Assembly (NCBI GenBank): GCA_036362985.1
Contig: JAYGXS010000007.1
Span: forward strand, 16,899,364-16,963,363
Direction: 5' to 3'
DNA from: Ligula intestinalis
Taxonomy: Eukaryota; Platyhelminthes; Cestoda; Diphyllobothriidea; Diphyllobothriidae
DNA: 64,000 nt
The translations under genes and the position numbers were made by a program. Position 1 is the first letter of the stretch; the number at the start of each line of letters is the position of its first letter. The notes beneath the pieces are model-generated. The model was not told the origin of the DNA, did not search any database, and saw only the letters and a list, made by a program, of their open reading frames with translations. This document shows, piece after piece, positions 1 through 12,234 of the stretch.

Positions 1-1457
1 GTCCAGTTCACTGCATTGTGCCTTCAACAACTGAAAAACTGTTCTAATACAGCCACGTTTATGTGCTATTGGGTGGTTGCCATGGAAGCTGAGCACCTGG
101 GTTGTGTTAGTCACCTTTCTATAAACCGTGGAGCTGAGTTCCCCGTTGGGTCTGCGCGTGACGAGGACATCAAGAAGCGGTAGTTGTCCGGCATTCCCTT
201 CTTCTTTTGTGACTTGGATATTGGGGTAGGTGCCGTTTAGCAGATTTTAGAAATCTGCTAGCCTGCTCCGTTCGATTATAATGAAAGTATCGTCCACGTA
301 TTAGCACCAGAATGCAGGTTCAAATTGGTCAAAGGTGACTTTTTCTAGCTCCTGTAAGACCAGTTCGACGATGAGACTAGAAATTGGGGATCCAATCGGC
401 GTCCCTTTGGTCTGTTCGTATTTTCGGCCATTGAACGGGAAAAAGTTTCCTTGGCAGAAGACGAAGAGTTGCATGAGGTGGTTAATTTTTTAAAGGACTC
501 CTCAGTTCGCCGTATTTGCCTTCGAGTTGTTTGCGTAGGATGTCATGTGCCAGGTCCAGATGGATGGATGCGAATAGCGAAACGACATCAAAGGATACCG
601 TGGTTTTATCTGGTCGAACCGCTCTGCCCCGGAGAGCGGCTAGAAATTTGGAGGTCGAATTGATTGAGGTCGTCGAGCGCTCTCGGAGAATATTTAGTTT
701 TCGTGACATCCATCTAGATAGGTTTTAAGTAGGGCTGCCTTTCAATGCCACAATTGGCCGGAGTGGAACGTTGTGCTTGTGGATTTTAGGCAAGCCGTAA
801 AACCGTGCTAGTACTGTGTCGGTTGTTTTGGTTAATCATCATTCGTCTTGTGATATCACGTTTCTGCTTTTGAATCGGTTCAGGAGACCGGTTACCTGGC
901 TGGTAATCGATTTAACCTATGAGGAGGGCGTGGGTCGGTAGGATTATTGGTCATCGAGGAGATATTGTGCTTTCGCGTTGCTCACGACCGTTGCTCTTCC
1001 CTTGTCGGCCGGTAGCACTATTATATCTTTGTTCACTTTGAATCTCTTCATCGCCTCTTCTGTTGCCGGTGACATGTTATTGCTGGGCATGTTCGCCATT
1101 AATAAGGTGATTTTCTGGCGCACTGTGTGCTTCGCCTCGTCGGCAGCGTTGGTTCGCACTGCCATGGCTTCCAGTGCCGCGATAAATTCGGCTGGCTTAG
1201 CATCTACCGTTGGTATCATGGCTCACCACGCTTATTTCTTGTTCAGTCAGCTACCTAGAGGATAGATTGTGTACCACATATTCGTTTGATTTGGATTCCG
1301 GTCTTAATTTTTCGAACTTCTGGTCTGGACTTCTGTGTTTTTGATCCAGTCTCGCGTTTGCCAGAGTCGATATTGTTCGTAGTTTTGCCTTATTATTACT
1401 ATGACAGCCAATGAAATCACCGGACAAAGTCTCGGATGGAGAAGCTAAAAGTTGCAC
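1..1457 (-). pseudogene. Penelope-like element reverse transcriptase, decayed, runs off the left edge
   Basis: The minus strand encodes most of a PLE reverse transcriptase. In order are an N-terminal helical region (about 1,457-1,200), the segment DIIVLPADKGRATVV near 1,010-1,060, FYGLPKIHK near 760-800, a palm motif VSFDVVSLFASI near 590-640, KGTPIGSPISSLI near 370-410 and a YVDD catalytic box at 289-300. A region like PLLDVLVTRRPNGE follows near 180. PLEs use this enzyme with a C-terminal GIY-YIG nuclease to copy themselves. That nuclease would lie left of position 1. The copy is dead: a TAA at 301-303 sits directly before YVDD, there is another stop near 727, and the frame shifts several times. 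The family is the same general type as the copy at 62.5-64 kb. Identification rests on the motifs and their order. Confidence 0.88.
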
Positions 1458-1729
1458 GACAAAAAAACATAGCAGGTATGGGAATGGAAATTTAAACTCG
1501 TTTCTACTCTTTTAAGTGTTTGAAAGAAATTCGATCAAAAGAATTTTTTTTGCATGCAGATAGTTGTGTGTTCAGTCGGTGAAGTTGATGTACAAGAGTT
1601 CAAAATTGCCGAAAATAACTGAAATTATGTTGATGTCGAATGATTCTGCATACTGACAGCACACTTACTAACTAAAAGCCCTGACACTGAGGTCGTTGAG
1701 TTTGGACCACGAAGTGAAAGTTGAAACGG

Positions 1730-2040
1730 ACGTAGCTCAGCAGTAGATCGCCAGCGTTCTCCGAGTGCCTTAGGTTCAGTTTAAAAGGTTAATTTTCTTC
1801 GTTTCCACAAAACTTAATGCATCACCTTGGAGTAAATCATTTGGGAAAAAAACTTAGACCAGGTTCGGACCTAAATTAAATTTAAATATGTTCGCTGCAA
1901 TGTATTCGGTTCGGCGGTATATCCACGTAACACTTTAGGTACGCACACCTCTGTGTTAGTGGATAAGTATGCTGTATTGAAGACCCTTTTCGGCGGGGAT
2001 GTAGCTCAGTGGTATCCAGAGTTTCGCTTTTGCCAGAGTG
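1730..2040 (+). pseudogene. two tRNA-like remnants
   Basis: At 1,995-2,015 the sequence GGGGATGTAGCTCAGTGGT matches the 5' half of a eukaryotic tRNA-Ala, including the A box. The anticodon arm and T arm do not follow, so it cannot be a working tRNA. At about 1,730-1,785 there is a second tRNA-like stretch with TAGCTCAGCAGTAGATCG and, about 30 bases later, GGTTCAGTTT in the B-box position. Both are best read as tRNA-derived SINE heads or tRNA pseudogenes. Confidence 0.4.
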
Positions 2041-3179
2041 TAATAGGAATTATCTATTGATTCAGAGGAGTGAGGCATAATTAAGTAAGTGTAGGCAAGC
2101 TTCGAAGTTATCGGCGAGGCGACGTGAGGATCGACTCAATCATTTGCGAATGCTACCCTCTTTTCCATCCCCTATTTCCTCGTAGCTGGCTAGAAAACAC
2201 GCCAATGCATGCTGCATTATCATCTTCTCTATAAATGCCCTCCTGTACGAGTCCGAAAGCGCAGTGATCGCACCTTTGTCTTCTTTGCAAAGAGAACCTG
2301 CGGCTCGCATATTCGCTTCCATTTGAGATATAATATTCCTCGCAAGACACTTGAGCCCGTCGGTTATTTATATACGACAGACTGTCAGGTGTACATTATA
2401 TTTATCTCCTACGCCTACGATTACTCGGTGTCTTTTTTCTCAGTAGGACCATGGCATGTATACATAAATAGTCCCACCCGATCCACATACGAGAATCGGT
2501 TTACGTATTTCCACCTACCTTTCTTTTCAGCATCAGAAATCAAGGCAACATTTTCTCATAACCCATACTTCTACCACGGTGGAAGAAATCTTCTGCTACC
2601 CTTATCCATGTATGGCGTCCTATTGTGATTTTTCCTAGATGGAATCAATTGTGAAACTGTGACCAAAATCTGCTGTAAATTCCGGCAACGTATCGTGACT
2701 TTTCCGGTAGGATTCCATGATGGAGTCCGGACAGACTTGCTGCAGTACGGCGGCGCTCTACAATAGAAAAGACTCCCTGTCTTATTACTGGAAGAAACGA
2801 GAAGTGCATGTCCTTCCCATTAACAGTCGACGTATGAAAGCGCATACTTTTCAAGAAGGTACAAACGACCACCGTCAAAAATAGGGAGTCATCCACGATA
2901 CAAATGAGTGACTGCACGAAAAAAACGCCGTTGTATGAGTTGTCCGTGAATGAGAAATTCTTGGCTGGGAAACAGATAGACCAATGCAGGCCTTTTGAAG
3001 AGCATGCTTGGATTTGATTTGGGCTGGCATAATGAGTGCCTTCTAACGCCTTGAAAATCACTGGCCAAATGATAATGCGTATTGAAGGAGGACCTCCATC
3101 AGAAAATGGTTATCTTGCACGTATTCGAATAGTATTATGACGATATAAGAATAAAATACTACTCCCTTGATCTGATTAG

Positions 3180-3640
3180 CATTTATTATTTGCATTCTTG
3201 CCTTTACACGAGGACACGCTGAACTTAAGACAGCCGTACGGTCACAAGCCGAGAACGAACTCGTTCGACAAAGAAGAACTGCCAAACTGAACAACGCTGA
3301 CAGAGGTTCAGCTTCTTTCCTTCCTACATAGAGAATCGACTCAAAACACAAGCAGTTAAACTGTCCGTTAAACATCCTCCAAGTGACCGAGGCCTACCAG
3401 ACTTTGATGATAAGGTAGTTTCAAGAGGACTGGAAGTGGATTTTGATACATTGACTGACAAAGATAGACAGTACCCCTACGCGTGCCACATAAAAACTGT
3501 TCCCCGAACAATGCACCAAGTTTTCAAAAAATGATTGTGGACTCGGATTTTGTGTGCGTGCGAGAGCCAGAAAGACCATATCGATGAGCTGATGAGTAAA
3601 ATCTGTAAACCACATAAGCCACATTCATCTCGCCCGAAGA
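3180..3640 (+). pseudogene. unrecognised, frame-broken coding-like stretch
   Basis: I do not recognise the product. Two overlapping plus-strand frames read like protein: one contains AENELVRQRRTAKLNNADRG (about 3,245-3,310), the other LPDFDDKVVSRGLEVDF and TDKDRQYPYACHIKTV (about 3,390-3,500). They are joined only by a frameshift near 3,320. The second ends at a TGA near 3,531, after which another frame stays open to about 3,640. The composition is charged and not low-complexity, unlike the surroundings. It could be a decayed transposon gene or processed pseudogene. The upstream stretch 2,640-3,180 also has open frames on both strands that I cannot assign. Confidence 0.25.
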
Positions 3641-3729
3641 AGTCTCAGGTTTTCAGAATTTGCGTATACTTAGCTTGCCCTAACGTTTTTTCTCTTATGC
3701 CAGATATGTGTCTTTTTTCTTTATAAAAG

Positions 3730-5150
3730 CTTGTCTCTCCCTAGCAAATTATTAGATTTGTACACATTACTAACGTTTCGCGTACTCATATCTTAGTATT
3801 TTGCCGTGTTGTAATGGCAATGACGCCTTTCGTCAGTGAAGAAAATGGTATTTTTGAAATAATGCTACATGTACGAAAGTTAATACTGGTAATTTCTGTT
3901 TTTTTTGGAGACACTAGAAAACCCGCATGGGTGGAGGGAACCTTTCATTCGGACCTTTCTTGCATTGTTCATGAGCTGGACTGTGATTGAATTTTGCAAT
4001 GAGCTTGTACTGTCTGGAAGATAGAGGGTTTGATAAAAAGCAAACTGGTGACCGACACCTCATTCTTCAATTGTGAACATGGTTATTCCTCAGTTGGCCA
4101 GTGATATGGTTCCTCCAACTCTTCCTTATGCGTTTTAGAAACTCAAAGATAACGAGGAAGGAGGACATGTCCCGAAACCTTGTTATACCATATCCCTATG
4201 AGATCCCTTAACAGCTAACTACCTCTTAACTTAGATCATGTTTCCGTTGAGTGCTAGGGACGCAAGACCAATAATAATTCTTCATTTTAGCCCGTTTGGG
4301 GCTAGTACTATGCCAGTGGGCAGCGACGGCTTGGGTTAGATATGTACGATAGGCAGAAGTACTTTCAAGGCACCTATCTCACCCATTGTCTCCTTTCACT
4401 TAGTCTTGCGCTAACGTTAAGACTAGACCAAGGCTACTGGAGGTGGAGGTGGGTACCTTAGATACTCATAACTAAATAACATCCCGCAATGGCAGCGGTA
4501 TTCAAGAAATAAGAAAAGATGAGGAGTGGGTCGCAGCAACGTGATCGAACAGACTGCGCCCAGGCTTCATTCAGCCTTCTGTTTGTATTGTTTTGGCTTA
4601 GAAAATAGTCGTACCGGCTACAAAGTTAAATTTACGACTAGTTTTTAAGGGGTGGACAGTCATTTTGGATAATATTTGCACCCTTCGTAACGCCAGCTAA
4701 TGAGTGTGGATGCCCGATCCGAGCAAACGTTCAGTAATTACAAGAACAGTTTAGGTATCGAATGGGATACACTACACCAGACTGCTTCTAGACTTGTAAT
4801 CGGTCCGTGACCATGACACGCCTGGCAGCGCTAGATATGCGGACAGCTATGAGCTCGATTGCTGTTATTGCTTCCTCAATGTATGAAACGGAACGTGCCA
4901 TAAGTTCAACTTCGCAAACATCAGTACACGCGCCCGGGCCGGAAACAGGACAAGCCGAGAATTGATTGAAACCTGATCCATGGATTGGATTTCAATCAAT
5001 CGTTTTATTGCTTTGGCGCCGGCATACAGAGCCCCTCCAGTCAACTCAAGACGTGCGTCACTGATAGGGAATTGATTAAAACTGCATATAATTGCCGCTT
5101 ATTTTCTTGCTGCTACTCTCTTTGATGAAGAACTTCTGTACGAGTTTGAA
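3730..5150. other. no recognisable feature
   Basis: Mixed AT-rich sequence with no open frame over about 60 codons and no motif I recognise. Probably intronic or intergenic, or very old repeat sequence. Confidence 0.4.
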
Positions 5151-5159
5151 AGCTCAGAA

Positions 5160-5575
5160 CACATTTTCCTTAAGTAGATAGGCGTACACCGATCAACTTC
5201 AGGGCACACCTACCCTGGTTTTGGTGTTCAGTGTGTTCGAAATCCCCCGAACCTTGCCAAATGGCTAATTATAATGGTAATTACTAAGTTTCATTAACAT
5301 TTTTGTTATCTTTAGGACATTTTACCGTAACACAGAGAATCCAGAATGACCATTTCTGCCTCATTAGGCGTCGGCAGCTGGATATACTCTACTAAAGTGT
5401 AGCAGCGGAAATTACTGCCACCCTCGAGTTTCCAACCTGCGTCTCTCTGGTCAGAGGCAAACGCCCAAACAATCGAGCTATCAAGCATGACGTCTTGATG
5501 GTTTTTGATCAGGACTGGACATTAGTAGATAGCCGCACACCGATCAGATGCAGGGAAAACCTGTCCTGCCTTTGA
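5160..5575 (-). repeat. tRNA-derived SINE-like remnants
   Basis: The stretch 5,395-5,575 matches, with many changes, the SINE family seen at 11.4 and 15.2 kb. It has the reversed tRNA-like head (TTTCCAACCTGCGTCTCTC followed by an AATCGAGCTATCAAGC type A-box complement) and then the tail words ACACCGATCAG and CCTGTCCTGCC. A tail-only remnant with ACACCGATCAACTTCAGGG lies at 5,190-5,220. No protein is encoded. Confidence 0.5.
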
Positions 5576-6114
5576 TGTCCAGTGTCCAGTGTTCTCCGTC
5601 TTACGGGAAAATGTCCTAAAAATAACACTTTCCTTTGCATGGATGCAGTCCAAAAATTGTAAACATCTAGCTGCATGGACGAATCCACACATACGGATGT
5701 GTTTTGGGAGTGCCTTCATTCCTATGATGAGTCGGTCTCACGCGCCATGAACGTACGCCGTACCGCGTTCCGTGCACTGACGGTGGCCACTGAACTCTCG
5801 TCTGGTCTGATTGGTCCGTGTCTACGAGAAGTCGCTCGACTCCTCTTCAAATGGATTGGACCGAAAATAACAAATCTGCGCGGGATGTGATAAACGCACC
5901 TGGTGAGAGGACTTTCTGATACATGTTCCTCGTGGTCGATCGAGTTCTCATCCTCTTTTGTGTTGGTGCAAGCATACGGGCAAGCATACGGTTTGTGTGA
6001 ATTAAATTACCAGGCGGGATCATGAAAAGGTGTCCCGTGGGTTACGCTTGATCAACCCAGTTAGTAACATCGGCCGGCGGTCGATTGGAATAGAAACTGC
6101 TGAAAAGGACTAAC

Positions 6115-6281
6115 CTCGATGTTTCTTTTGATGAAATTGGACTCCACCTTGACTAGTTTGTTGGGATCAACGAGCCAGGAGTAGATATGATTGTCCAATT
6201 CACCTTCCACAGCCGAATTAACGGAGATATTCGCGTCTTGGTAACGGCGGCGGCGGTGGTGGTAGTCTGCCGTTCTTTTAC
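6115..6281 (-). CDS. exon resembling FSIP1 (fibrous sheath-interacting protein 1)
   Basis: A minus-strand exon candidate of 167 nt with a TTTGTAG acceptor at 6,282-6,283 and a GTTAGT donor just below 6,115. It encodes about 55 residues: a His/Arg-rich start, then ELDNHIYSWLVDPNKLVKV and finally NFIKRNIE directly before the donor. From memory, FSIP1 proteins contain a closely similar NQDFIKRNIELAK segment, which is the basis of the name. FSIP1 is a coiled-coil protein of the sperm-tail fibrous sheath and of cilia. If the assignment is right, this exon lies downstream of the candidate exon at 28.7-29.0 kb on the same strand, with a roughly 22-kb repeat-filled interval between. A chance match of a short motif is possible. 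Confidence 0.42.
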
Positions 6282-6424
6282 CTACAAATGCGAACAGTAA
6301 TATATTGCCTAAGCCGAAGAAAATGTATGTTCTGCGCAAGCAAAAACGCTGCGTTCTCTAGATGGAAGAACAAATACCGCATCTAATGAGTTCGCAAAAG
6401 TAAAACGAATCATTAGTCTCCAAA

Positions 6425-6540
6425 CAAAGACCATTCTGGAAGAAGAAGCGATCACTGGAACAAGAAGTTTAGTGTCCTGACGCCTCAGATTCCCTCGGGA
6501 ATCCGTAATCATAGGTAATAGAATACCAGTCTGAGACATT
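6425..6540 (-). repeat. Penelope-like terminal-repeat remnant with hammerhead-like hairpin
   Basis: On the minus strand this is a diverged copy of the unit seen at 21,085-21,175 and 21,425-21,520. ATGATTACGGATTCCCGAGG is followed by a hairpin partner, and then by the words CTTGTTCCAGTGATCGC and CTTCTTC. Beyond it, toward 6,310, one frame keeps traces of the PLE N-terminal protein (LFGD and what follows). It is a degenerate solo piece that probably inserted in an intron of the gene carrying the 6.1-6.3 kb exon. Confidence 0.55.
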
Positions 6541-6544
6541 CGTA

Positions 6545-8640
6545 GACCATTCTGTCGAAATCATCTACTGAGACTCTGTCTGCCCTCATCCATGAAGTGG
6601 GCGGAGCAAGGGGGACACACTTTTCATTTAAAGGGACAAAACTGCATCAGCAAGGAAAGTTGACAGGTTGAGGCCTGGCTACTGCCTCTGAAGATTTTAA
6701 TGCTGGCTATCAATCAGCATATTTGGAGTCACTGACAGAAACCCTCAAAAACACCGTTGCATGGATACAAGAATGAATAAAACATAGTTAAGATGCCAAT
6801 ATGGTTACAGGTCACCTTAGCATGCAAACATGTCTTTAAAAAAAGGATAATGAGCTCGCTTAAGTGTTCAAAGCGTCGAGCAAATAAAATATTAGTCCCA
6901 GAGAGCGTTTTCCCGCCTTCTAAAAATAATTGAATATGAATGGCTAAAAAGTTGAGGCGTTTGCGCAATAACAGCGTACAACATTGCATTCGCAGCACGA
7001 AATGTTCACTGGCACATGTTTAATGCAAAAAAACGATCTATTGAAATCAAGAGAATTGTATGTTTGTAGTCATATCTGTTATCGGTTAGATAAGAGATTG
7101 AACTTTTAAGTTGATCTTTAAGGGATTTGCTTTTATTTACTGCACAAAGATAGGATATAAAATCAGACCATATCAACTTAGTGATTTGAATCCAATCAAG
7201 GTGGAAATCTATCCGTGTAAACGGAATTTCGGGGTCACACTTCAATGTCTCTTTTCTGTCTATCAACCGAAAAAAGTCGATTAATGTCACTCCAAAATGG
7301 GCTTTCATTTGTTTTTTTTAGACTAGGCAAACATCTGCATTCCTTCACGGGGCAGAGGTCGCTTCCGAACGTCTCTCTTTGAAATGGACAAATTGGGCAT
7401 CTGGGTTTATCCCTAAAATGACGGGCCTATATGGATGCAAAATGCAAGTAAACCATGGGCCTCCGTTTGTGTAACTAACCAACTAACTCGTCTTGTATGT
7501 TTCCAAGAAGATTGTACAAAACCATCAAGAACACCCTATTTTACTATTACCACCAGCAACATTGTCCTCTGTGATGTGAGCAGTGAACTCATCTTGAGAT
7601 TAAACTTCTGCTGGATGTTTTCAAGGGGAGATTTTTTATCCTCGGATCGAGGGAAGTGATCGACTGTCAGCCTCTACGTTACGCATCTTACTTGAGAAGG
7701 CCGGTCGGTGGCTAAAACGGTTCATCCATTACTGTTACGGGCAGTTCGGTGATAAAAGTCAGACAAGCGCTATCTAATGGATGACCTTTTTCCGGCCCTA
7801 CGAATCTTGCTGGCCACGCTTTCATCCCCTGGAGTCAGTGGTCCGCAAAGTATGCAGTTGCAAATCTACCTTTTCTGAGGACGAACCTTTGTAAACGATC
7901 CATAATTTCTCCAAATATGATCACATTTTTTATTTTAACGCAGCAGCCAATTATTTGGTCACCTAAATCTGAAGTTTCTTTTGCAACCTCCGCACTTTTG
8001 AAGTACTATTTCCTGAGTTACTTGCTGAGTCAAGAAGTACTTAAGTTCGTACAGGATGCTTGTGCAAGTCAGTGTAGCTTGGGTAGGTTTATATCAGAAA
8101 TAATCATTAGTTCAAAATAAAAACAGACTGCTCTCTCTCTCTATAGTATCCGGTTGCGATTCGCCTACACTAAGCAGGGTAACCAACCAATCAAAATATG
8201 CCGAGTTGGCACTCGAGTTGTAATGAACCACAATTGCACAGAGTTGTTTGAACTTGTCGAGGTTTTTTTTCGTGCAGATATCGGATGCGGATGGTGTGAT
8301 TTTTTTTCGGAAGAGATGACTTATATTCCTTTCCTCGCTACTGCTGACCACTTTCCCTCGCTATCGTTACCGGCCCGTCTCGTATATCCCTTATCGCCAG
8401 TATATCCACGGCTCTCACCCGCAGTTGACGACAGCACTGCGATCTCCACCGGTATCTAATTGATATTTTAATGACTACTTCTCACTCTGAACCGATCATC
8501 TGTACAAAACCTTGCTAATCCCTCTTATCGTTATATTTCCCTTTTTGCTATTCATCTTTTATTTGCTATAACAGATTCCATACGTTTTCTTTCCATGTTC
8601 CTATATGTTAGTTTGTTGTGGTATTAAATGATTCTGTCCG
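6545..8640. other. AT-rich stretch with only doubtful exon-like frames
   Basis: Two minus-strand frames read like protein but I cannot name them. One starts at an ATG at 7,308 and runs 56 codons to a GTAAAT donor at 7,140 (it contains FHLDWIQITKLIWSDFISYL). The other lies between a strong acceptor (TTCAATTATTTTTAG) near 6,925 and a GTGACC donor near 6,817 (it contains GTNILFARRFEHLSELIILF). Their phases do not join cleanly, so no gene model is offered. Nothing else is recognised to 8,640. Confidence 0.2.
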
Positions 8641-8673
8641 ATGTAACATAAATAAAGAGCAATCGTGTGTGTT

Positions 8674-9210
8674 GCACCTGTTGCTGGCGGTAGTGCGAGA
8701 GTGATGTTGACCATCGGCGCGCTTCTTTCCTCACTATGTATAATGAATCCGATATGCTTGAATCTTTCACGGTGCGCTAAAAGCCGTGGCTGGAGTGTTG
8801 CCAGCTGGTGGTTCAACTCAGACACTGCAGTCGGTCTAGTGTGTCTTTTTGTGTGGTGTGGCTGTCTGCGGGCTGAGAGTCAGATTCAATGGCTCTTTCT
8901 TAATGTGGACTTTATGGTACTTCCTGTCATGAGCATACTTAGCGAGACGTGTCGTTGGTACTCGTGTTGTTCAGTAATGGTCGCGCCAGCCGTCTGCGCA
9001 CTTCCGCCTTTCCGGCCTTTTTGACTCTGTCTTAAAAACCGGTTCCCGGTGCGGGATATTTTAGAGAGTGGGGTGGATCCATTGAGTTTGCTTTCACTAT
9101 AATCGAGCTACAGTCACCGCGTTTGCCTTCAGCTTGCTGAAGTTCGTAGTGGATATCGTCGAAATCGACGGTCAAAATGTTGTGCCTCTGTGTGTGGACG
9201 GAGGACGAGG
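8674..9210 (-). repeat. dispersed repeat, copy 1 (partner at 16,522-17,060)
   Basis: The two copies share the same order of words over about 530 bp, for example TTGCTGGCGGT, GCTTGAATCTTTCACGGT versus GCTTGAACCTATCACGGT, GCTAAAAGCCG, GGTCGCGCCAGCCGTCTGCG and GTAGATATCGTCGAAATCGA. On the minus strand both preserve traces of a frame containing FDDI(Y/H)(F/Y)ELQ, so this may be a piece of a retroelement. The family is not recognised. Confidence 0.6.
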
Positions 9211-9214
9211 TGTT

Positions 9215-11405
9215 CAGTTAGAGGTCTAACGTGAAGATCGTGGCAGGTCGCACCATCTTCCTCGTGCGGGTGGTGGCTACGTCTAGCTTCCTTAGCAAGC
9301 ACCAAGCCCTCACTTTTGTCGCCCCAGAGTTAGGCTCTGCCTAGTGACCACCCCCCAGCAACCACCGCGATCAGCAGGTGAAACCAATTTAAGGTCTCCA
9401 GTGTGTGTTCTCCCCCACACCCGGTATGCCCTCGGGTAACAGTAGTACGTATCATAGTAGACGTGGTCGAAGGCAGGTACGTAGCTAGTAACTGTATTCC
9501 TTAGACATCATGGCACACTAGAAACAGCTTTCATATTCCCGTATCATTAATACTCCTATTTTTACTATTACTATCTGTGACATTCACCACGTCAATGTCA
9601 TCGTCGGATTTAATTTGCTCTGAACTGCGTGCCCGAGTCCTTTCCTCCAATAACTGAAGTACATGCCCAAGTACCCTATCCTCCAAGAATTATGTTACTG
9701 CTGACCATTTTGTTCCAGTCGACTGCACACTGGTGTTCAAACTAGTCCCCCGGGCCAAACACCACTTAAGGGCTTGTTTGAATACTGTCCCCAATCCCGT
9801 TCAGCTCTCTCGGTCTTCTATAGGAAAGTGGAAAAGGCACAACAGGCTATTCTGAACACACTTGACCTAGTTGTCTCTTCGCGTGTTGATATAGAAGCGA
9901 CAGTGGTGAGGAGCACTTGAAGAATCCCTTTGCCCGACCGACGCATTCTGACGGCCATTTGCATACCCCCGGCTGCTGAAACTCCATATTTCCGCCTGTT
10001 CCCTTTATGGCTCGTTTACAGCTGTCACCACCTCTGACCTCAAAGGCTTGCAATTCACTCCCCCTTTCTGGCACATAATGCCTGTTTTCACGTCCGCCCA
10101 CGGTCTCTGTTCCCCGAATCGTGTCCTGATTCGCCCCTTGGTTCTTAAACTCCTGCCCCTTATAAACGGGTAGCAATGCGTCTGCGTCATTCAAAAGACT
10201 GCTGATTAAGCATCTCGAATGTACGTCCACCCTCGGTTTGTTTTCTAATTCGCATTTTTCTACCTATCGAGCACTGTTAATCTTACTGTTTATTTCTGTA
10301 GAGCCACATCGAGTTATCTTGACTGCCTCTTGACATATCAAGAATATCCAAACGTCCTGACTGTCTTTTAACATAGCTACAGCCCTGGGGCGCATCTTTT
10401 CAGGTGACAAAAGACAGTGTAGAATTAACAAATATTGCATTATTAAAAATTATTCGAGCTGCAAATCGAAAAAACCAAGATTATCTACAGGTACAAGAGA
10501 ACTCGTCAGCCAGTTCTTACAGTTCTTCGAGCTGCAGAATGAATAGACCAACAGTTCTAACACTATAATTATTTTTGTATAAAAAAGGAGACGAGTCGAG
10601 CACTGGATCAATTAATTCACCGTCGTGAGCTTTCGGCTCCACACGAGAAGCCATCGTCAGAGAAAAAAAACTTTTCTTGCTACTGAAGCCTAATATCACT
10701 AGTAATGCCACCACTACTAGCAGTGCATTACTCATTGTATAATGCATAAATATCACTTGTATCACTAATATCACCAGTAATGCTAAAATATACTCAGTAC
10801 GTGCAGCACTGCTATTATCCTAAATGCAACTCACAATGGTACTACTTATCTTTCGTACTGAACTTCTCATGCGTGGTCTTAGTACTGACACCATCACTAG
10901 TATTCAACTACCCATGAAACATTGTATTAATTTTTTTGTCGCTCTACTGTGTTTGTCTGATATTTTGTCATTTGTTATCCACTATTTTTTTTTGAAATTT
11001 CCTTTGTCGTTTTACGGCCACTTATTCTATCTGTATTATTTTATATACATAACTGTTATTATCATTCCTATCTTACCGTTACTTCCATTACCGATATAAA
11101 TAACAAAAATACTGAAGCACTTCTGCTACCAGCTTTCTAGACTCCATAATATTAGTAATGCTACTGACATTACAATTCATAGCAGTAGTACTACCAGTAA
11201 TTATGTGCTCTAGCACTAGAATTGATATCAGTTATATTGGAAATACTACCCTTCCGCCACTACAGCTGCTCCTACACCCACTCCCCAAATATTTTTCCCT
11301 GATAGATACCCTTGTTTTAAGTGTTGAAGTTACAGAAGGCGTACTTTCTTATCAAAAAAGTACAAAAAATATTTTTTTCGTCTATATTTTCCGTAAAAAA
11401 TATCT
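9215..11405. other. no gene recognised; trinucleotide-rich patch 10,690-11,260
   Basis: 9.2-10.5 kb holds no supported feature. From about 10,690 to 11,260 the sequence is rich in irregular ACT/AGT/ATT triplets (for example CACTAGTAATGCCACCACTA), giving long but low-complexity open frames. The texture resembles the repeat family at 46.0-46.6 kb, but the flanking words of that family are not seen here. Confidence 0.35.
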
Positions 11406-11411
11406 GAATTT

Positions 11412-11885
11412 TTTATAGAAGTAGTCCGGCAGACACTGGCAACCATGATATAGCTATTTTGGGCTATTAGCGTTCATCAGCCACGGGCAGCCAACTCTGG
11501 TGTAGCAGCTGAAATTGCCGCCGCACCCGACTTTCGAACTCGCGCCTCGCCAGTCAGGGGCAGACGTCCTAACCATTGAGCCATCGAGATCGGTGTCTAG
11601 CCGGTTGTAGATCGGGGGTATATATTATTCGCTTGTGCACCGATCTGTTCCTCAGAATGTGCCCATCCTGGGATAATGCTTATGCGGCTAGACACCAAAC
11701 TCGATGGCTCAATGGTTAGGACGTCTGCCCCTGACCGGCGGGGCGCGAGTTCGAAACTCGGGTTCGGTGATTATTTCAGCTGCCACACCAGAGTTGGCTG
11801 CCCGTGGCTGATTAGGGCTAATAGCCCGAAATAGCTATATCACGGTTGCCAGTGTGTGCCAGACCACTCCTATAAAAAAAGTAGT
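11412..11885. repeat. head-to-head tRNA-derived SINE palindrome
   Basis: Two arms of about 190-200 bp are inverted repeats of each other, with few mismatches. On the right (+) arm a tRNA-like head is clear: TGGCTCAATGGTTAGGACG (A box, D arm) and GCGAGTTCGAAACTCGG (B box, T arm). Next to the head each arm carries CAGCCACGGGCAGCCAACTC. The spacer contains the SINE tail (CACCGATCTGTTCCTCAG, then CATCCTGGGATAATGCTT). A third, tail-only copy on the opposite strand lies at 11,955-12,030. The heads are too diverged in the anticodon arm to be tRNA genes. Confidence 0.75.
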
Positions 11886-12234
11886 GTTACTAACAGTTGG
11901 CTAGTAACATATCAATTATCAGTAGCTTTGCGTAACACAATCGGCTGATCTGACTTGCAAAAGCATTATCCCAGGATGCGCACATCCTGAGGAACAGATT
12001 GGCGCACAAGCAAATAATATCTGAATTTATAAAGGCAGTGAAAATCAATGATAAAATGCATAGTGCTTAAGTAGCGGTCAGAACGAAGCTTGTTATAAAG
12101 CTGGCACCCTATTGTGACTGAAATGACTTCAGAATCGACTACAAGATAATCAGTAGTTCAACATTAGTCTATGCCGATTAGCGAGAGATTATGCATATTT
12201 CGCATATGTCTGCATGTTTCATGAATTTTAGGCT

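Noticed and set aside
2645..3061. 138-codon minus-strand protein
   Set aside because: No recognisable motif or splice context, and the plus strand also reads coding-like here; unsupported either way.
11697..11770. tRNA gene
   Set aside because: A and B boxes are present, but the cloverleaf is incomplete and the sequence recurs as a SINE head.
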